Shown piece after piece: positions 44,039-53,578 of a stretch of 64,000 bases of DNA. Under the pieces are notes generated by a model. That model was not told the origin of the DNA. It saw only the letters and a list, made by a program, of their open reading frames with translations, and searched no databases. The stretch is from Pseudomonadota bacterium (GTDB taxonomy: Bacteria; Pseudomonadota; Gammaproteobacteria; Halothiobacillales; Halothiobacillaceae), in NCBI GenBank assembly GCA_021801265.1, contig JAJYYE010000004.1, positions 62,001 through 126,000 on the forward strand, read 5' to 3'. Position numbers and translations under genes: made by a program. The first letter of the stretch is position 1; every line of letters begins with the position of its first letter.

Positions 44039-45164
44039 GCGCGCACTCCGCCGCGATCCCCGATATTGGCTGGCGCGCATCCATGCCCTGCCTCGGCCGG
44101 AATCCGGTGTTTTGCGCATCATGAATGTGTGCGGCGGCCACGAACGGACCATCACCCACGCCGGGTTGCGTCAGGCATTGCCGGATTACCTGCATATGAT
44201 TCCGGGGCCGGGCTGTCCCGTTTGCGTGTGCCCGGAAGAGGATATTCATGCCGCAGTAGCGCTCAGCCTCATGGATCATGTGATTGTGGCAACTTTTGGC
44301 GACATGGTGCGCGTCCCCTGCAATGCACCGAAACGCGAACCGCGCTCACTGCAGGATGCGCAAGCCCGTGGCGGTCGGGTGGTTCCGGTTGCCTCGCCCG
44401 CCGACGTACTGATCCTGGCCCGGCAGAATCCCGAAAAAAAAATCGTGTTCTTTGCCGCCGGTTTCGAAACCACGACCGCGCCGATTGCCGCCCTGCTGTC
44501 CCAACCGGGGCTGCCGGACAATCTGTTGCTCCTGCTCAGTGCGCGCCAAACCTGGCCGGCAATCGCCCATCTGCTGGACAGTGATGAGGCCGGGTTCGAT
44601 GCCTTGATCGCGCCCGGTCATGTGGCAACCATCATGGGGGCCGATCAATGGCGTTTTGTCGCCGAAAAACATGCCCTGCCGACTGCCGTGGCCGGATTCA
44701 CGCCCGAGCTGTTGCTACAGGCCATTCACGCCGTGATGGCCCAGGCCGCTCGCAACAGCCCGCAACTGGAGAACTGCTATCCCCAGTGCGTCACGGCCGA
44801 GGGCAATGCGCGCGCGCAATGCCTGATGGATGCCGTCTTCACTATCCAGGATGCGCCCTGGCGCGGTATTGGCGTTTTCGCGGAATCGGGCTATGCCTGC
44901 CGACCGGCGCTGGCCGGACACGATGCCCGCGTCCATTTCCCCCAGGTGTTCAACGATGCCGAGGCCCGACGCGGCGAGATGCCGGCGGGCTGCGATTGTG
45001 CTCGGGTGGTGCTTGGCCGCATCACCCCGCCGCAATGCCGACTGTATGGCAGGGGTTGCCATCCCCGAAATCCGGTCGGCCCCTGCATGGTGTCCGATGA
45101 AGGCGCCTGTCGAATCTGGTGGAGTAGTGGCGCAGTTACACCGACCGATCGAGCAATGGCATGA
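44013..45164 (+). CDS. hypD: Hydrogenase maturation protein HypD
   Basis: A 383-aa iron-sulfur scaffold that builds the Fe(CN)2CO group with HypC and HypE. Signatures are MNVCGGHERTITHAGLR, GPGCPVCVCP, and FFAAGFETTTAP. The C-terminal Cys-rich part binds the 4Fe-4S cluster (CYPQC; ESGYACRPAL; MPAGCDCARV). The start is uncertain: ATGs at 44013, 44025 and 44031 all overlap hypB and none has a clear ribosome site. The stop overlaps hypF by 4 bp. Confidence 0.94.
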   Translation: MSAPMLMSERALRRDPRYWLARIHALPRPESGVLRIMNVCGGHERTITHAGLRQALPDYLHMIPGPGCPVCVCPEEDIHAAVALSLMDHVIVATFGDMVRVPCNAPKREPRSLQDAQARGGRVVPVASPADVLILARQNPEKKIVFFAAGFETTTAPIAALLSQPGLPDNLLLLLSARQTWPAIAHLLDSDEAGFDALIAPGHVATIMGADQWRFVAEKHALPTAVAGFTPELLLQAIHAVMAQAARNSPQLENCYPQCVTAEGNARAQCLMDAVFTIQDAPWRGIGVFAESGYACRPALAGHDARVHFPQVFNDAEARRGEMPAGCDCARVVLGRITPPQCRLYGRGCHPRNPVGPCMVSDEGACRIWWSSGAVTPTDRAMA

Positions 45165-47521
45165 CGACACCGGGTCCGATCATGGAGATGATCGCCTCGG
45201 TCAATTCCGCTGATGACAACCCCATTGACGACCCGGTTCTGGCTCGCCGCTGGGCGTTGGATGGGCGCGTGCAGGGTGTGGGGTTTCGTCCCTTCGTTCA
45301 GCGACTGGCAACGCGCTGCAATCTCACGGGTCAGGTGTGGAATTGCGGCGGCCAGGTGATGATTGAAGCACAGGGGTCGCAAACCCGCCTGACCCGGTTC
45401 GAGCACGCGCTGATTCGGGAGGCACCGGAAACCGCTCGCCCCCACATTGCGTGCGTAGGGTCGATCGCGGCCCTGCCCGGCGCTGCCTTCGAGATCCGGC
45501 CCAGCCAGACCCTGGCCGATACACCGCCCCATCTTTCCCCCTCCATTCCCCCGGATACCCCGATCTGCACCCTGTGTCTGGCAGAGATGAATGACCCGAA
45601 TAATCGCCGCCACCGCTATCCTTTTACCCATTGCGACCAGTGCGGGCCGCGCTATACGCTGATGGATCGCCTGCCCTACGATCGCGTGCGAACCAGTCTG
45701 AAGGATTTCCCCCTGTGTCCGGATTGCGACCGGGAATATCACGATCCGAATAACCGCCGCTTTCATGCCCAGTCGATTGCCTGTCCACACTGCGGCCCGC
45801 ACCTGACCTATACCGACCAGGGCGATAGGACGATCACCGACAATCAACACGCCCTGAATGCCGCTACGCGCGCGCTGACCTCCGGTGCAATTGTGGCTGT
45901 ACAGGGCGTTGGAGGGTATTACCTGATGGCCGACGCCACCAATAGCGCGGCTGTATCGCTGTTGCGTCTGCGCAAGCACCGGCCGGACAAGCCGCTGGCC
46001 GTGATGTTTCCCTGGCGAGGCCCGGACGGCCTGGATGCCGTTCGTCATACCGCCGGGTTCGATACGGCCGAAGCACAGACGTTGCTGGGCGAGGAACGCC
46101 CGGTAGTCGTGCTCCCCCTGCATGCCGAACACAGCCTGAGCCCGGCCGTCGCACCCGGACTGAATGAGGTGGGTGCCCTGCTGCCCTGCGCCCCGCTCCA
46201 CTATCTGCTTCTTGAGGCGTTGGGCCGACCGCTGATTGCCACCTCGGCGAATATCAGCGGTGATCCGACCATGATCGACCCCGCGGTGGCCGAGCAGCAG
46301 CTTGCGACCATTGCCGATGCCTTTTTGCATCACAACCGCGCGATTCATCATCGCGTTGATGACAGCGTCTATCGGCGCATCGGGCATCGGCTTCGTCCCC
46401 TGCGACTCGGTCGCGGGATCACGCCGCTGGAAATCGATCTGCCCTGGCCTGTATCGCATCCGGTCTTGGCTGTCGGCGCCCAGCAGAAAAACACGGTCTG
46501 TCTGGCCTGGGGTACGCGACTGGTGCTCTCGCCACACATCGGCGATCTGGAAAATTTCCGCACGCATCTGGCCTTCGAACAACAGATCCGGACGCTCTGC
46601 GAACTGTATGGCGTGCAGCCTGAAGAGATGATCCACGATACGCATGCCGATTACCAGGCGACCCGCTGGGCACGCGCCTCGGGACGGGACTGTCATTCAA
46701 TTCCGCATCATTTCGCCCACGCTTCCGCCCTGTGTGGCGAACATGGGCGTTTCAGCGAAGACACGCTGGTATTCACCTGGGATGGTACCGGCCTGGGGAC
46801 GGACGGCACCCTTTGGGGCGGGGAAGCCCTGATCGGGCGCCCCGGCCAGTGGCGACGCCATGCCACGTTCGAACCTTTCCCGTTACCCGGCGGAGAGGCT
46901 GCCATCCGGGCGCCGTGGCGTCTGGCGGCCACACTGAGCTGGGAATGCGGCTCGGACTGGCAGCCAGCCCCTATTGCCGCAACGGAATTAACCCTCTTGC
47001 GGGCAGTGTGGCAACGGCGGCTCAACTGCCCATCCAGCTCATCCGTCGGTCGGCTGTTCGATGCGGCAGCGGCCCTGTTGAATCTGGTCGATACCGTCAG
47101 TCATGAGGCCCAGGCGCCCACGCGGCTGGAAGCGTTCGCGCGGGGCGCGGGTAACCCAGTCGAGCTGTTTCATCACAGCGATTTTGATGGGGTGTTACGC
47201 TGTCGCTGGCCCCCCTTGATCCGGCATCTCCTGGATCACCGGTTGAGCGCCATTCAGCGTGCGGCGGATTTTCACGCCACCCTGGTTCAGGTATTGTTGA
47301 CACAGGCTCAGGCCGCACGTTCCTCGGCATCGATCCGCAGTATTGGCCTGACTGGCGGGGTCTTCCAGAACCGGCGACTGACTGAAGCCGCAGTCGCTGC
47401 GCTTGCGGCCAATGGATTCGACGTCTTGCTCCATGAGCGTATACCCTGCAATGATGCAGGCATCAGTTTTGGCCAGGTGATGGACAGGCTGCCCGCGTTG
47501 CGTTACAGGGAGGAGACTTGA
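45161..47521 (+). CDS. hypF: Carbamoyltransferase HypF
   Basis: A 786-aa enzyme supplying the cyanide ligands by transferring carbamoyl to HypE. It has an acylphosphatase domain (DGRVQGVGFRPFVQRL, about 28-43), paired zinc fingers (CTLC...CDQC and CPDC...CPHC, about 135-215), a YrdC-like domain (about 225-420) and a Kae1-like C-terminal domain (HHFAHASALCGEHG; GGVFQNRRL). It begins at the ATGA overlap with hypD. An additional in-frame ATG lies 7 codons in. It is complete and full-length. Confidence 0.95.
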   Translation: MTTPGPIMEMIASVNSADDNPIDDPVLARRWALDGRVQGVGFRPFVQRLATRCNLTGQVWNCGGQVMIEAQGSQTRLTRFEHALIREAPETARPHIACVGSIAALPGAAFEIRPSQTLADTPPHLSPSIPPDTPICTLCLAEMNDPNNRRHRYPFTHCDQCGPRYTLMDRLPYDRVRTSLKDFPLCPDCDREYHDPNNRRFHAQSIACPHCGPHLTYTDQGDRTITDNQHALNAATRALTSGAIVAVQGVGGYYLMADATNSAAVSLLRLRKHRPDKPLAVMFPWRGPDGLDAVRHTAGFDTAEAQTLLGEERPVVVLPLHAEHSLSPAVAPGLNEVGALLPCAPLHYLLLEALGRPLIATSANISGDPTMIDPAVAEQQLATIADAFLHHNRAIHHRVDDSVYRRIGHRLRPLRLGRGITPLEIDLPWPVSHPVLAVGAQQKNTVCLAWGTRLVLSPHIGDLENFRTHLAFEQQIRTLCELYGVQPEEMIHDTHADYQATRWARASGRDCHSIPHHFAHASALCGEHGRFSEDTLVFTWDGTGLGTDGTLWGGEALIGRPGQWRRHATFEPFPLPGGEAAIRAPWRLAATLSWECGSDWQPAPIAATELTLLRAVWQRRLNCPSSSSVGRLFDAAAALLNLVDTVSHEAQAPTRLEAFARGAGNPVELFHHSDFDGVLRCRWPPLIRHLLDHRLSAIQRAADFHATLVQVLLTQAQAARSSASIRSIGLTGGVFQNRRLTEAAVAALAANGFDVLLHERIPCNDAGISFGQVMDRLPALRYREET

Positions 47522-48565
47522 GTGACCAATCCAGTCATCGGCACGGCGACCGGACACGATGAATTCATTACACTGGCCCACGGCAACGGCGGCCGCATCA
47601 TGCGGCGGTTGATCGAAACCGTCTTTGTCCGCCACCTGGGTAATCCCTGGCTATCCCCCCTGTCCGATGCCGCGATTCTGCCCAACCGGCTGGAGTCCGA
47701 CCACGACCTGGTCTTCACCAGCGATGGCGTCACGGTTCAGCCGCTGTTTTTCCCCGGCGGCAATATCGGCAGTCTGGCCGTGCATGGCACCATCAACGAT
47801 CTGGCGGTGTCCGGCGCCAAACCCCTCTATCTCAGCGTGAACACCTTTCTCGAGGAAGGATTGCCGCTGGCGCAGCTCCAGCAGATTATTGCCAGCATGG
47901 CCGAAGCGGCGCGGGCCTGCGACGTCCACGTCGTGACCGGCGATACCAAGGTGCTGCCGCGCGGACTGTGTGGGGGCATCTACTTCGGGATATCGGGCAT
48001 CGGCGTGCGGCCCCGCGGATTGACGCTGGGCAGCGATCAAATTCAGGCGGGCGATGCGGTTCTGGTCAGCGGGCCGGTCGGTGATCATGGCATCGCCGTG
48101 CTGCTGGCCCGAGAGCAGTTTGGACTGAGTGGAACCCTGGAATCCGACAGCGCCAGCGTATTACCCTTGACTCAAGCCGTGCTCGATCTGCCCGGCCTGC
48201 GCTTCATGCGCGATCCCACACGCGGCGGCCTGGCCACCGTACTGCATGAAATCGCCCTGGCTACCGGGCTGGGGATTCAGCTGATGGCAGAACAAATCCC
48301 CATTCGCGGCAGCGTGCAAAGTGTCTGCGATATGCTGGGCTACGATCCGCTGTATCTGGCCTGTGAAGGCCGTGTGGTGGCCATTGTGGCCGCCAGGGAA
48401 GCCGATGAAGCGCTCCGACTTTGGCAGGACTTGCCCCAGGGCCGGGAAGCACGCCGGATCGGGACTGTGGTGCCGGATCATCGTCGCGTACTCATCAAGA
48501 ACGAGTGGGGCGGCGAACGAACGCTACAGGAACTGGAAGACGACCCCCTGCCCCGAATCTGTTAA
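47522..48565 (+). CDS. hypE: Hydrogenase maturation protein HypE
   Basis: A 347-aa AIR-synthase-like enzyme. It dehydrates its own carbamoylated C-terminal cysteine to thiocyanate, the CN donor. The essential C-terminal PRIC is intact. ATP-binding features include HGNGGRIMRRL near the N-terminus, GDTKVLPRG, and RDPTRGGLATVLHE. The start is a GTG immediately after the hypF stop (preceded by GGGAGGAG), so translation is tightly coupled. Confidence 0.96.
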   Translation: MTNPVIGTATGHDEFITLAHGNGGRIMRRLIETVFVRHLGNPWLSPLSDAAILPNRLESDHDLVFTSDGVTVQPLFFPGGNIGSLAVHGTINDLAVSGAKPLYLSVNTFLEEGLPLAQLQQIIASMAEAARACDVHVVTGDTKVLPRGLCGGIYFGISGIGVRPRGLTLGSDQIQAGDAVLVSGPVGDHGIAVLLAREQFGLSGTLESDSASVLPLTQAVLDLPGLRFMRDPTRGGLATVLHEIALATGLGIQLMAEQIPIRGSVQSVCDMLGYDPLYLACEGRVVAIVAAREADEALRLWQDLPQGREARRIGTVVPDHRRVLIKNEWGGERTLQELEDDPLPRIC

Positions 48566-48595
48566 TGCTTGAACCGATATTCAGAGTGAACCGAC

Positions 48596-49768
48596 ATGAA
48601 CATACAACGCTTTCTGCCCAGAGACCGCTTGCAGACGCTCATCGATCAGTTGATGTCCGCAGGCTACGACGTGATTGGGCCGCAGGTTCGGGATCATGCC
48701 ATCATCTTCGACCATCTGGCCGGGGTGGATCAACTTCCCATCGGAATTACAGATGAGCAGGCGCCGGGCCGTTACCGACTCGAAAAATCCGATAGCGTGC
48801 GCTGCTTCGACTGGGCTACCGGCCCCCAGGCGCTGAAGCCGATGACGTTCGTATCGCGCGAAACCCTATGGCGCAGTGATCGTCGGCCCGATGGCAGCCT
48901 CGCTTTTCGCGAGGAACCGATGGTAACGCGCCCGACCGCAATTATCGGCATACGCGCCTGCGATCTGGCTGCCCTGTCGATTCACGACCGCCACTTCATG
49001 CATGGTGCACATCCCGATCCCCAGTACAGCCAAAGACGCCAAAGCCTGTTTCTCGTCGCCGTCAACTGCATGCGATCAGCGGCTACCTGCTTCTGTACGG
49101 CCACCGGCGACGGGCCACGGGCGCGCTCCGGCTACGATCTGTCCCTGTCCGAGCTCGATGAGGGTTTCATTCTTGAGGTTCATACCGAACGCGGTCGGGA
49201 TGTCGTCGTTCGGCTGGATGTGACGGAAGCCACATCCGCTCAGATCGAACGCGCCAACGCGGGTATTGAGCAGGCGGCGAAACAGCAGCAGCGTACCCTG
49301 CCGGCCGGTCCGCTACAGGACAAACTGGTTGCAGCGGTCGAGCATCCGCACTGGAAAACACTTGATGACCGTTGCCTCAGTTGCGGTAACTGCACGGCGG
49401 TCTGCCCGACCTGTTTCTGCCAGACACATGGGGATGAAATCTCGCTGGACGGGCGTCAAACCAGCCATGTGCGTCAGTGGGAGAGTTGTTTCAACCCCGA
49501 TCACAGCTACATCCACGGCATTGTGATTCGGACCGAACGGCCTCAGCGCTATCGCCAATGGCTGACTCACAAGTTCGGCACCTGGGAAGAGCAGTTCGGC
49601 CGGAGTGGATGCGTGGGTTGCGGCCGGTGCATAGCCTGGTGTCCGGTCGGTATCGACGTGACCGAGGAACTGGCGGCCCTCTTGATCGAACCGGGCATTG
49701 AGCCGCCCGCAGAACAACCCGGGGGTAAATCGGACGGCCAATCGGGCGGAGTGGCGCATCATGAATAA
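48596..49768 (+). CDS. hydB: NiFe hydrogenase beta subunit, 4Fe-4S
   Basis: A 390-aa iron-sulfur subunit of a group 3b-type bidirectional (sulf)hydrogenase. It carries two ferredoxin-type clusters: [16 protein letters not shown] (about 259-274) and [16 protein letters not shown] (about 338-353). The N-terminal part contains a conserved [11 protein letters not shown] segment. It relays electrons between the small subunit and the flavin subunit. It lies 30 bp after hypE, and its end overlaps the flavin subunit gene by 8 bp. Confidence 0.9.
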   Translation: MNIQRFLPRDRLQTLIDQLMSAGYDVIGPQVRDHAIIFDHLAGVDQLPIGITDEQAPGRYRLEKSDSVRCFDWATGPQALKPMTFVSRETLWRSDRRPDGSLAFREEPMVTRPTAIIGIRACDLAALSIHDRHFMHGAHPDPQYSQRRQSLFLVAVNCMRSAATCFCTATGDGPRARSGYDLSLSELDEGFILEVHTERGRDVVVRLDVTEATSAQIERANAGIEQAAKQQQRTLPAGPLQDKLVAAVEHPHWKTLDDRCLSCGNCTAVCPTCFCQTHGDEISLDGRQTSHVRQWESCFNPDHSYIHGIVIRTERPQRYRQWLTHKFGTWEEQFGRSGCVGCGRCIAWCPVGIDVTEELAALLIEPGIEPPAEQPGGKSDGQSGGVAHHE

Positions 49769-50594
49769 TGCCTTGATGCCGCATGAGGCAGAAGTGGTCG
49801 AACGGCACGACGAGACCCCTGACCTGTTCAGCCTGCAACTGCGTTTTACCGATCCGGTGATTCAATCCCAATTCGAATTTGCGCCGGGTCAGTTCAATAT
49901 GCTGTATCTGCCGGGGGTCGGCGAGGTACCCATTTCCATTGTCTCCGACCCCGAAGACAGCCATGTCATCAACCACACCATTCGCAGGGTCGGTTCGGTG
50001 ACCGATAATCTGGGGAAACTTCAGGTGGGCGATCGCCTCGGCCTGCGCGGCCCCTATGGTCGCGGTTGGCCGGTCGTGGAAGCGGAAGGCACCGATCTGG
50101 TGATCGTGACCGGCGGGCTGGGTTGTGCGCCATCCGTCTCGTTTATTGAGTATGCCTTGCGCCGCCAGGCGCGCTACGGACGCATCCAGATTATCCAGGG
50201 GGTCAAGCATGCCCACGATTTCATCTGGCGCGAGCGCTATGATCAATGGCGTCAGTATCCCAATGTCGAGGTCTGGCTGACTGCCGATACGGGCGACACG
50301 CTCTGGCCGGGGCGCGTCGGACCGGTCACGCAGTTCTTCGACCAGCTCAAGATCGAGCCAAAACAGACCTCGGTGATCATGTGCGGTCCGGAAGGCATGA
50401 TGAATGCCGTGGTACGCGATATGCGACAACGGGCGGTGCCCGACACGCAAATCTGGCTCAGCATGGAGCGCAACATGCACTGTGCGCTGGGTTCCTGCGG
50501 CCGCTGCCAACTGGGCGCCAAATTCGTCTGCCGGGACGGCCCGGTGTTCAATTATGCCGAACTCGCGCCCTACTGGGGCCACAAGGGCGTCTAA
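49761..50594 (+). CDS. hydG: NiFe hydrogenase gamma subunit, FAD/NAD(P)-binding
   Basis: A 277-aa ferredoxin-NADP-reductase-like diaphorase subunit. FAD is bound through the FAPGQFNMLYLPGVGE and GLRGPYGRGW blocks, and NAD(P) through VTGGLGCAPSV. A C-terminal 2Fe-2S site is CALGSCGRCQLGAKFVC. It couples hydrogen oxidation to NAD(P) reduction, or the reverse. The start at 49761 (MNNALMPHE) overlaps the hydB stop and removes a spurious upstream extension. Confidence 0.91.
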   Translation: MNNALMPHEAEVVERHDETPDLFSLQLRFTDPVIQSQFEFAPGQFNMLYLPGVGEVPISIVSDPEDSHVINHTIRRVGSVTDNLGKLQVGDRLGLRGPYGRGWPVVEAEGTDLVIVTGGLGCAPSVSFIEYALRRQARYGRIQIIQGVKHAHDFIWRERYDQWRQYPNVEVWLTADTGDTLWPGRVGPVTQFFDQLKIEPKQTSVIMCGPEGMMNAVVRDMRQRAVPDTQIWLSMERNMHCALGSCGRCQLGAKFVCRDGPVFNYAELAPYWGHKGV

Positions 50595-50608
50595 CAGAGG
50601 CAATCCTG

Positions 50609-51481
50609 ATGAATAACTCCATACCCCACGCAGCACCCCGCTCCACGCATCGGCCTCGGGTTGCCGTGCACAAGTTCAGCTCCTGCGACGGCTGTCAGCT
50701 CGCGTTCCTGAATCTGGGCGAGCCGCTGCTGGCGCTGGCCGAAACCGTAGATATCCTGCATTTTGCCGAGGCCGGGCCCATCGACGAGGATGCGGTGGTA
50801 GACATTGCCTTCGTCGAAGGCAGTGTGGCGACCTCGAAGGATGCCGCACGGCTGAAACGGATTCGCGAAAACAGCCGGTACGTCATCACGATCGGCGCCT
50901 GCGCCACTGCGGGTGGTATTCAGGCACTGCGCAACATGCATGATTCCGGCGAATGGATCGCGGGCATTTATGCGCAGCCCGAATATCTCGACCTGCTGCC
51001 CGAATCCCGCCCCATCGCCAGCATCATCAAGGTCGATCTTGAGCTATGGGGCTGTCCGGTCAATGGGGAGCAGGTGCTGGGCGTCACCAAGGCCCTGCTG
51101 ATCGGACACCTGCCTCGGGTGGACCACAGTGCCGTCTGCATGGAGTGCAAACGTCAGAATGTCGTCTGTGTGATGGTTTCGCAGGGCAAACCCTGCATGG
51201 GGCCGGTGACGCAAACCGGCTGTGGCGCCATTTGCCCGAAAATGCAACGCGATTGCTATGCCTGTTACGGCCCGGCGGTTCAGGCCAATGTATCCGCGCT
51301 GAGTACCTATTTCGCCGCGACCGGGATGCCCGCCCGGGAAGTCGCCCAGCGCCTGTTGTTTATCAATAGCCAGACGGAACCCTTCACGAGTGCGGGCATA
51401 CACTGGCAGAACAAAACGTCCGCAGCACCGAACACCAACCCGGGAATCAACCCAAAAACCAGTCTGGGAGCCGAGCAATGA
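50609..51481 (+). CDS. hydD: NiFe hydrogenase small (delta) subunit
   Basis: The 290-aa small subunit carrying the iron-sulfur relay to the active site. Cluster cysteines are in KFSSCDGCQLAFL (proximal), GACATAGG, CMECKRQNVVC, KPCMGPVTQTGCGAICP and CYACYGP. There is no Tat signal, so the enzyme is cytoplasmic, as expected for group 3b. The start at 50609 follows an AGAGGCAATCCTG ribosome region. An earlier in-frame ATG at 50246 lies wholly inside hydG. It overlaps hydA by 4 bp. Confidence 0.93.
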   Translation: MNNSIPHAAPRSTHRPRVAVHKFSSCDGCQLAFLNLGEPLLALAETVDILHFAEAGPIDEDAVVDIAFVEGSVATSKDAARLKRIRENSRYVITIGACATAGGIQALRNMHDSGEWIAGIYAQPEYLDLLPESRPIASIIKVDLELWGCPVNGEQVLGVTKALLIGHLPRVDHSAVCMECKRQNVVCVMVSQGKPCMGPVTQTGCGAICPKMQRDCYACYGPAVQANVSALSTYFAATGMPAREVAQRLLFINSQTEPFTSAGIHWQNKTSAAPNTNPGINPKTSLGAEQ

Positions 51482-52776
51482 GCGACCTGAGAACCGGCGA
51501 AATTCATGTGCCCATTCTGGCGCGCGTCGAAGGCGAAGGTGCGCTGGACATCCGCATTCGGGACGGCCATATCGATGAACTTCATTTGAGAATTTTCGAG
51601 CCGCCGCGCCTGTTCGAGAAATTGCTCGAAGGCCGCCCGGCGCAGGATGTCATCGACAGCGTGGCGCGCATCTGCGGTATTTGTCCGGTGGCCTATCAGA
51701 TGAGCGCGGTGGCAGCGATTGAATCGATTTTCAACTTCACGCCAACCCCCTGGGTGCAGGCCATGCGCCGGGTGATGTATTGCGGCGAATGGATTCAGAG
51801 CCACAGTCTGCATGTCCACCTGCTGGCCGCGCCCGATTTTCTCGGTTTTAACAGCGCGCCCGCAATGGCGAAACAATTTCCGCTGGAAGTCCGGCGCGGT
51901 CTTCGACTGCAGGGCATCGGCAACGACATCATTCGCACGTTCGGCGGACGATCGGTGCACCCGGTCGGGGTTCGGCCCGGCGGATTTTTCCGCGCCCCGG
52001 ATGCCGCCGCCATGGCCACGCTCCGCCAGAAAATCCATGAAAGCCTTAATGAAGCCCGCGATCTGATTGCCTGGGTCGCGACCCTGCCGATCCCCGAGGA
52101 CGACCAGGATTTCACTTCGGTATCCCTGCGACAGAATGGTGAATACCCGATAACCGGCGGTCGGATCGTTTCCGATCGCGGGCTGGATATCGCGATTGAA
52201 GAATACGAACAGCATTTCCGCGAATTCCAGGTGCCCTACTCCACCGCCCTGCACGCCCTGCTGGACGATCAACCGTATCTCGTCGGCCCGCTGGCGCGCC
52301 TCAACAATAATTACGCATACCTCCCTGCGGATTTACGCCAACTCATTGAGGCGACCGGGATTCGATTCCCCAGCCGAAACATGTTCCACAGCATTCTGGC
52401 CCGAGCCATCGAGATTCATTACGCCTTGAGCGAATCCCTGCGTCTGACGGAAAATTACGATGCCAGAACCACACCCTATGTCGAACCGATTCAGTGCGCC
52501 GGTATCGGCTATGGCTGTACGGAAGCGCCGCGGGGCATTCTTTGGCATCGTTATGCGCTGGACGAACAGGGCCATGTACTGAATGCGCAGATTGTGCCGC
52601 CGACCAGCCAGAATCAGGCCCGGATGGAGGAGGATCTCAAGACATCGCTGACCCGCTTCGGATTGGATCAGCCAGACGATGCCCTGCGCTTGCATGGGGA
52701 AATGGTGATTCGAAATTACGACCCCTGCATATCCTGCGCGACGCACTTTCTGGATTTTCGTGCCGAACGGCAATGA
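51478..52776 (+). CDS. hydA: NiFe hydrogenase large (alpha) subunit
   Basis: A 432-aa catalytic subunit. The NiFe ligands are in RICGICPVAYQ (about 62-72) near the N-terminus and DPCISCATHF near the C-terminus. The short tail after the last ligand is expected to be cut by the endopeptidase encoded next. Sequence style (ILARVEGEGALDIRI; IFEPPRLFEKLLEGR) and subunit set point to group 3b. It overlaps hydD and the protease gene by 4 bp each. No sensor hydrogenase or membrane anchor is nearby. Confidence 0.94.
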   Translation: MSDLRTGEIHVPILARVEGEGALDIRIRDGHIDELHLRIFEPPRLFEKLLEGRPAQDVIDSVARICGICPVAYQMSAVAAIESIFNFTPTPWVQAMRRVMYCGEWIQSHSLHVHLLAAPDFLGFNSAPAMAKQFPLEVRRGLRLQGIGNDIIRTFGGRSVHPVGVRPGGFFRAPDAAAMATLRQKIHESLNEARDLIAWVATLPIPEDDQDFTSVSLRQNGEYPITGGRIVSDRGLDIAIEEYEQHFREFQVPYSTALHALLDDQPYLVGPLARLNNNYAYLPADLRQLIEATGIRFPSRNMFHSILARAIEIHYALSESLRLTENYDARTTPYVEPIQCAGIGYGCTEAPRGILWHRYALDEQGHVLNAQIVPPTSQNQARMEEDLKTSLTRFGLDQPDDALRLHGEMVIRNYDPCISCATHFLDFRAERQ

Positions 52777-53324
52777 ACCGACTCTATATCTTCGGACTGG
52801 GATCACCCTATGGCTGGGATCAGGTCGGCTGGCTCGCTGCCGATCAACTCCGTCAGACCTTCAGCGGACAACCTGCAATCGTGGTGGACATGCTGAGCCG
52901 CCCGACCAATCTGTTTTCGCACCCAATCACACCGATGGACTGGGTAATTTTCATCGACAGTATGATGGGCAAGGCAAGGCCGGGCACAGCCCAACGATTC
53001 ACCACGCTGGCCTTGCCGCCAGCCCACCAGAAATTTTCATCCCATGGCATTGACCTCAACACCACCATAGCGTTACTCGCAAGCTTGGGATTTTCAACCG
53101 AAAAAATTCAAATAGTTGCCGTCGAAATCCCCGCAGATACCGAACCTTCACCTGAGCAAACGTTCCGACGATGCCAGGCACTGGCGACACAAAGCCTTCA
53201 TGCCGAGGTCAAATCCTGCGTCGAGTATTGGCTGCAATTCGGGGTGTATCGCTTTTCAACGACTCATGAACTGTCATTTCGACAAAATACTCACGTTGAG
53301 AGTCCACCAGCGGGATCGTTTTAG
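52773..53324 (+). CDS. Hydrogenase maturation endopeptidase
   Basis: A 183-aa protease of the HyaD/HycI family that trims the large-subunit tail after nickel insertion. It has the first metal acid in GLGSPYGWDQVGW (Asp about residue 15), then VVDMLSRP, and the His-containing SSHGIDLNTTIALLASLG. The last ~50 residues are not recognisable and may be a species-specific extension. Its start overlaps hydA by 4 bp. It closes the hyp-hyd operon. Confidence 0.85.
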   Translation: MNRLYIFGLGSPYGWDQVGWLAADQLRQTFSGQPAIVVDMLSRPTNLFSHPITPMDWVIFIDSMMGKARPGTAQRFTTLALPPAHQKFSSHGIDLNTTIALLASLGFSTEKIQIVAVEIPADTEPSPEQTFRRCQALATQSLHAEVKSCVEYWLQFGVYRFSTTHELSFRQNTHVESPPAGSF

Positions 53325-53578
53325 CAACAGTCTATCCATGATTTTTACGCGCTTTCGACGATGCGGGGATCGACTCTATTTCATCCTGGCGTTCAATGTG
53401 ATCCTTTCGCCGTCAACCCTGAAATGCCCGCATCATCATGGCTCTACCTTGAACTTTTCTGCCGAAAAAAAGAACGGCAATCCATGCAAAGATCATAAAA
53501 TCCGGGGAGATTGGGATCTGTTGAGCGACAATCACCCAACCTGACTTCGGCCCATCTGTCATTCGGAGTGAGACGTTC

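Noticed and set aside
44891..46696. A 601-codon open frame antisense to hypD/hypF
   Set aside because: It mirrors hypF codons in GC-rich DNA, has no recognisable domain, and hypF is intact with all its zinc fingers.
49491..50636. A 381-codon antisense frame over hydB/hydG
   Set aside because: Composition is a shadow of the real genes, whose cofactor motifs are complete. No ribosome site or family match.
51307..52272. A 321-codon antisense frame over hydD/hydA
   Set aside because: Same reason: hydA has both NiFe ligand motifs on the plus strand and the antisense protein has no motif.
53325..53578. Open frame reaching through the gap after the hydrogenase protease
   Set aside because: It is a frame-shifted continuation over the protease gene with no motif and no ribosome site.
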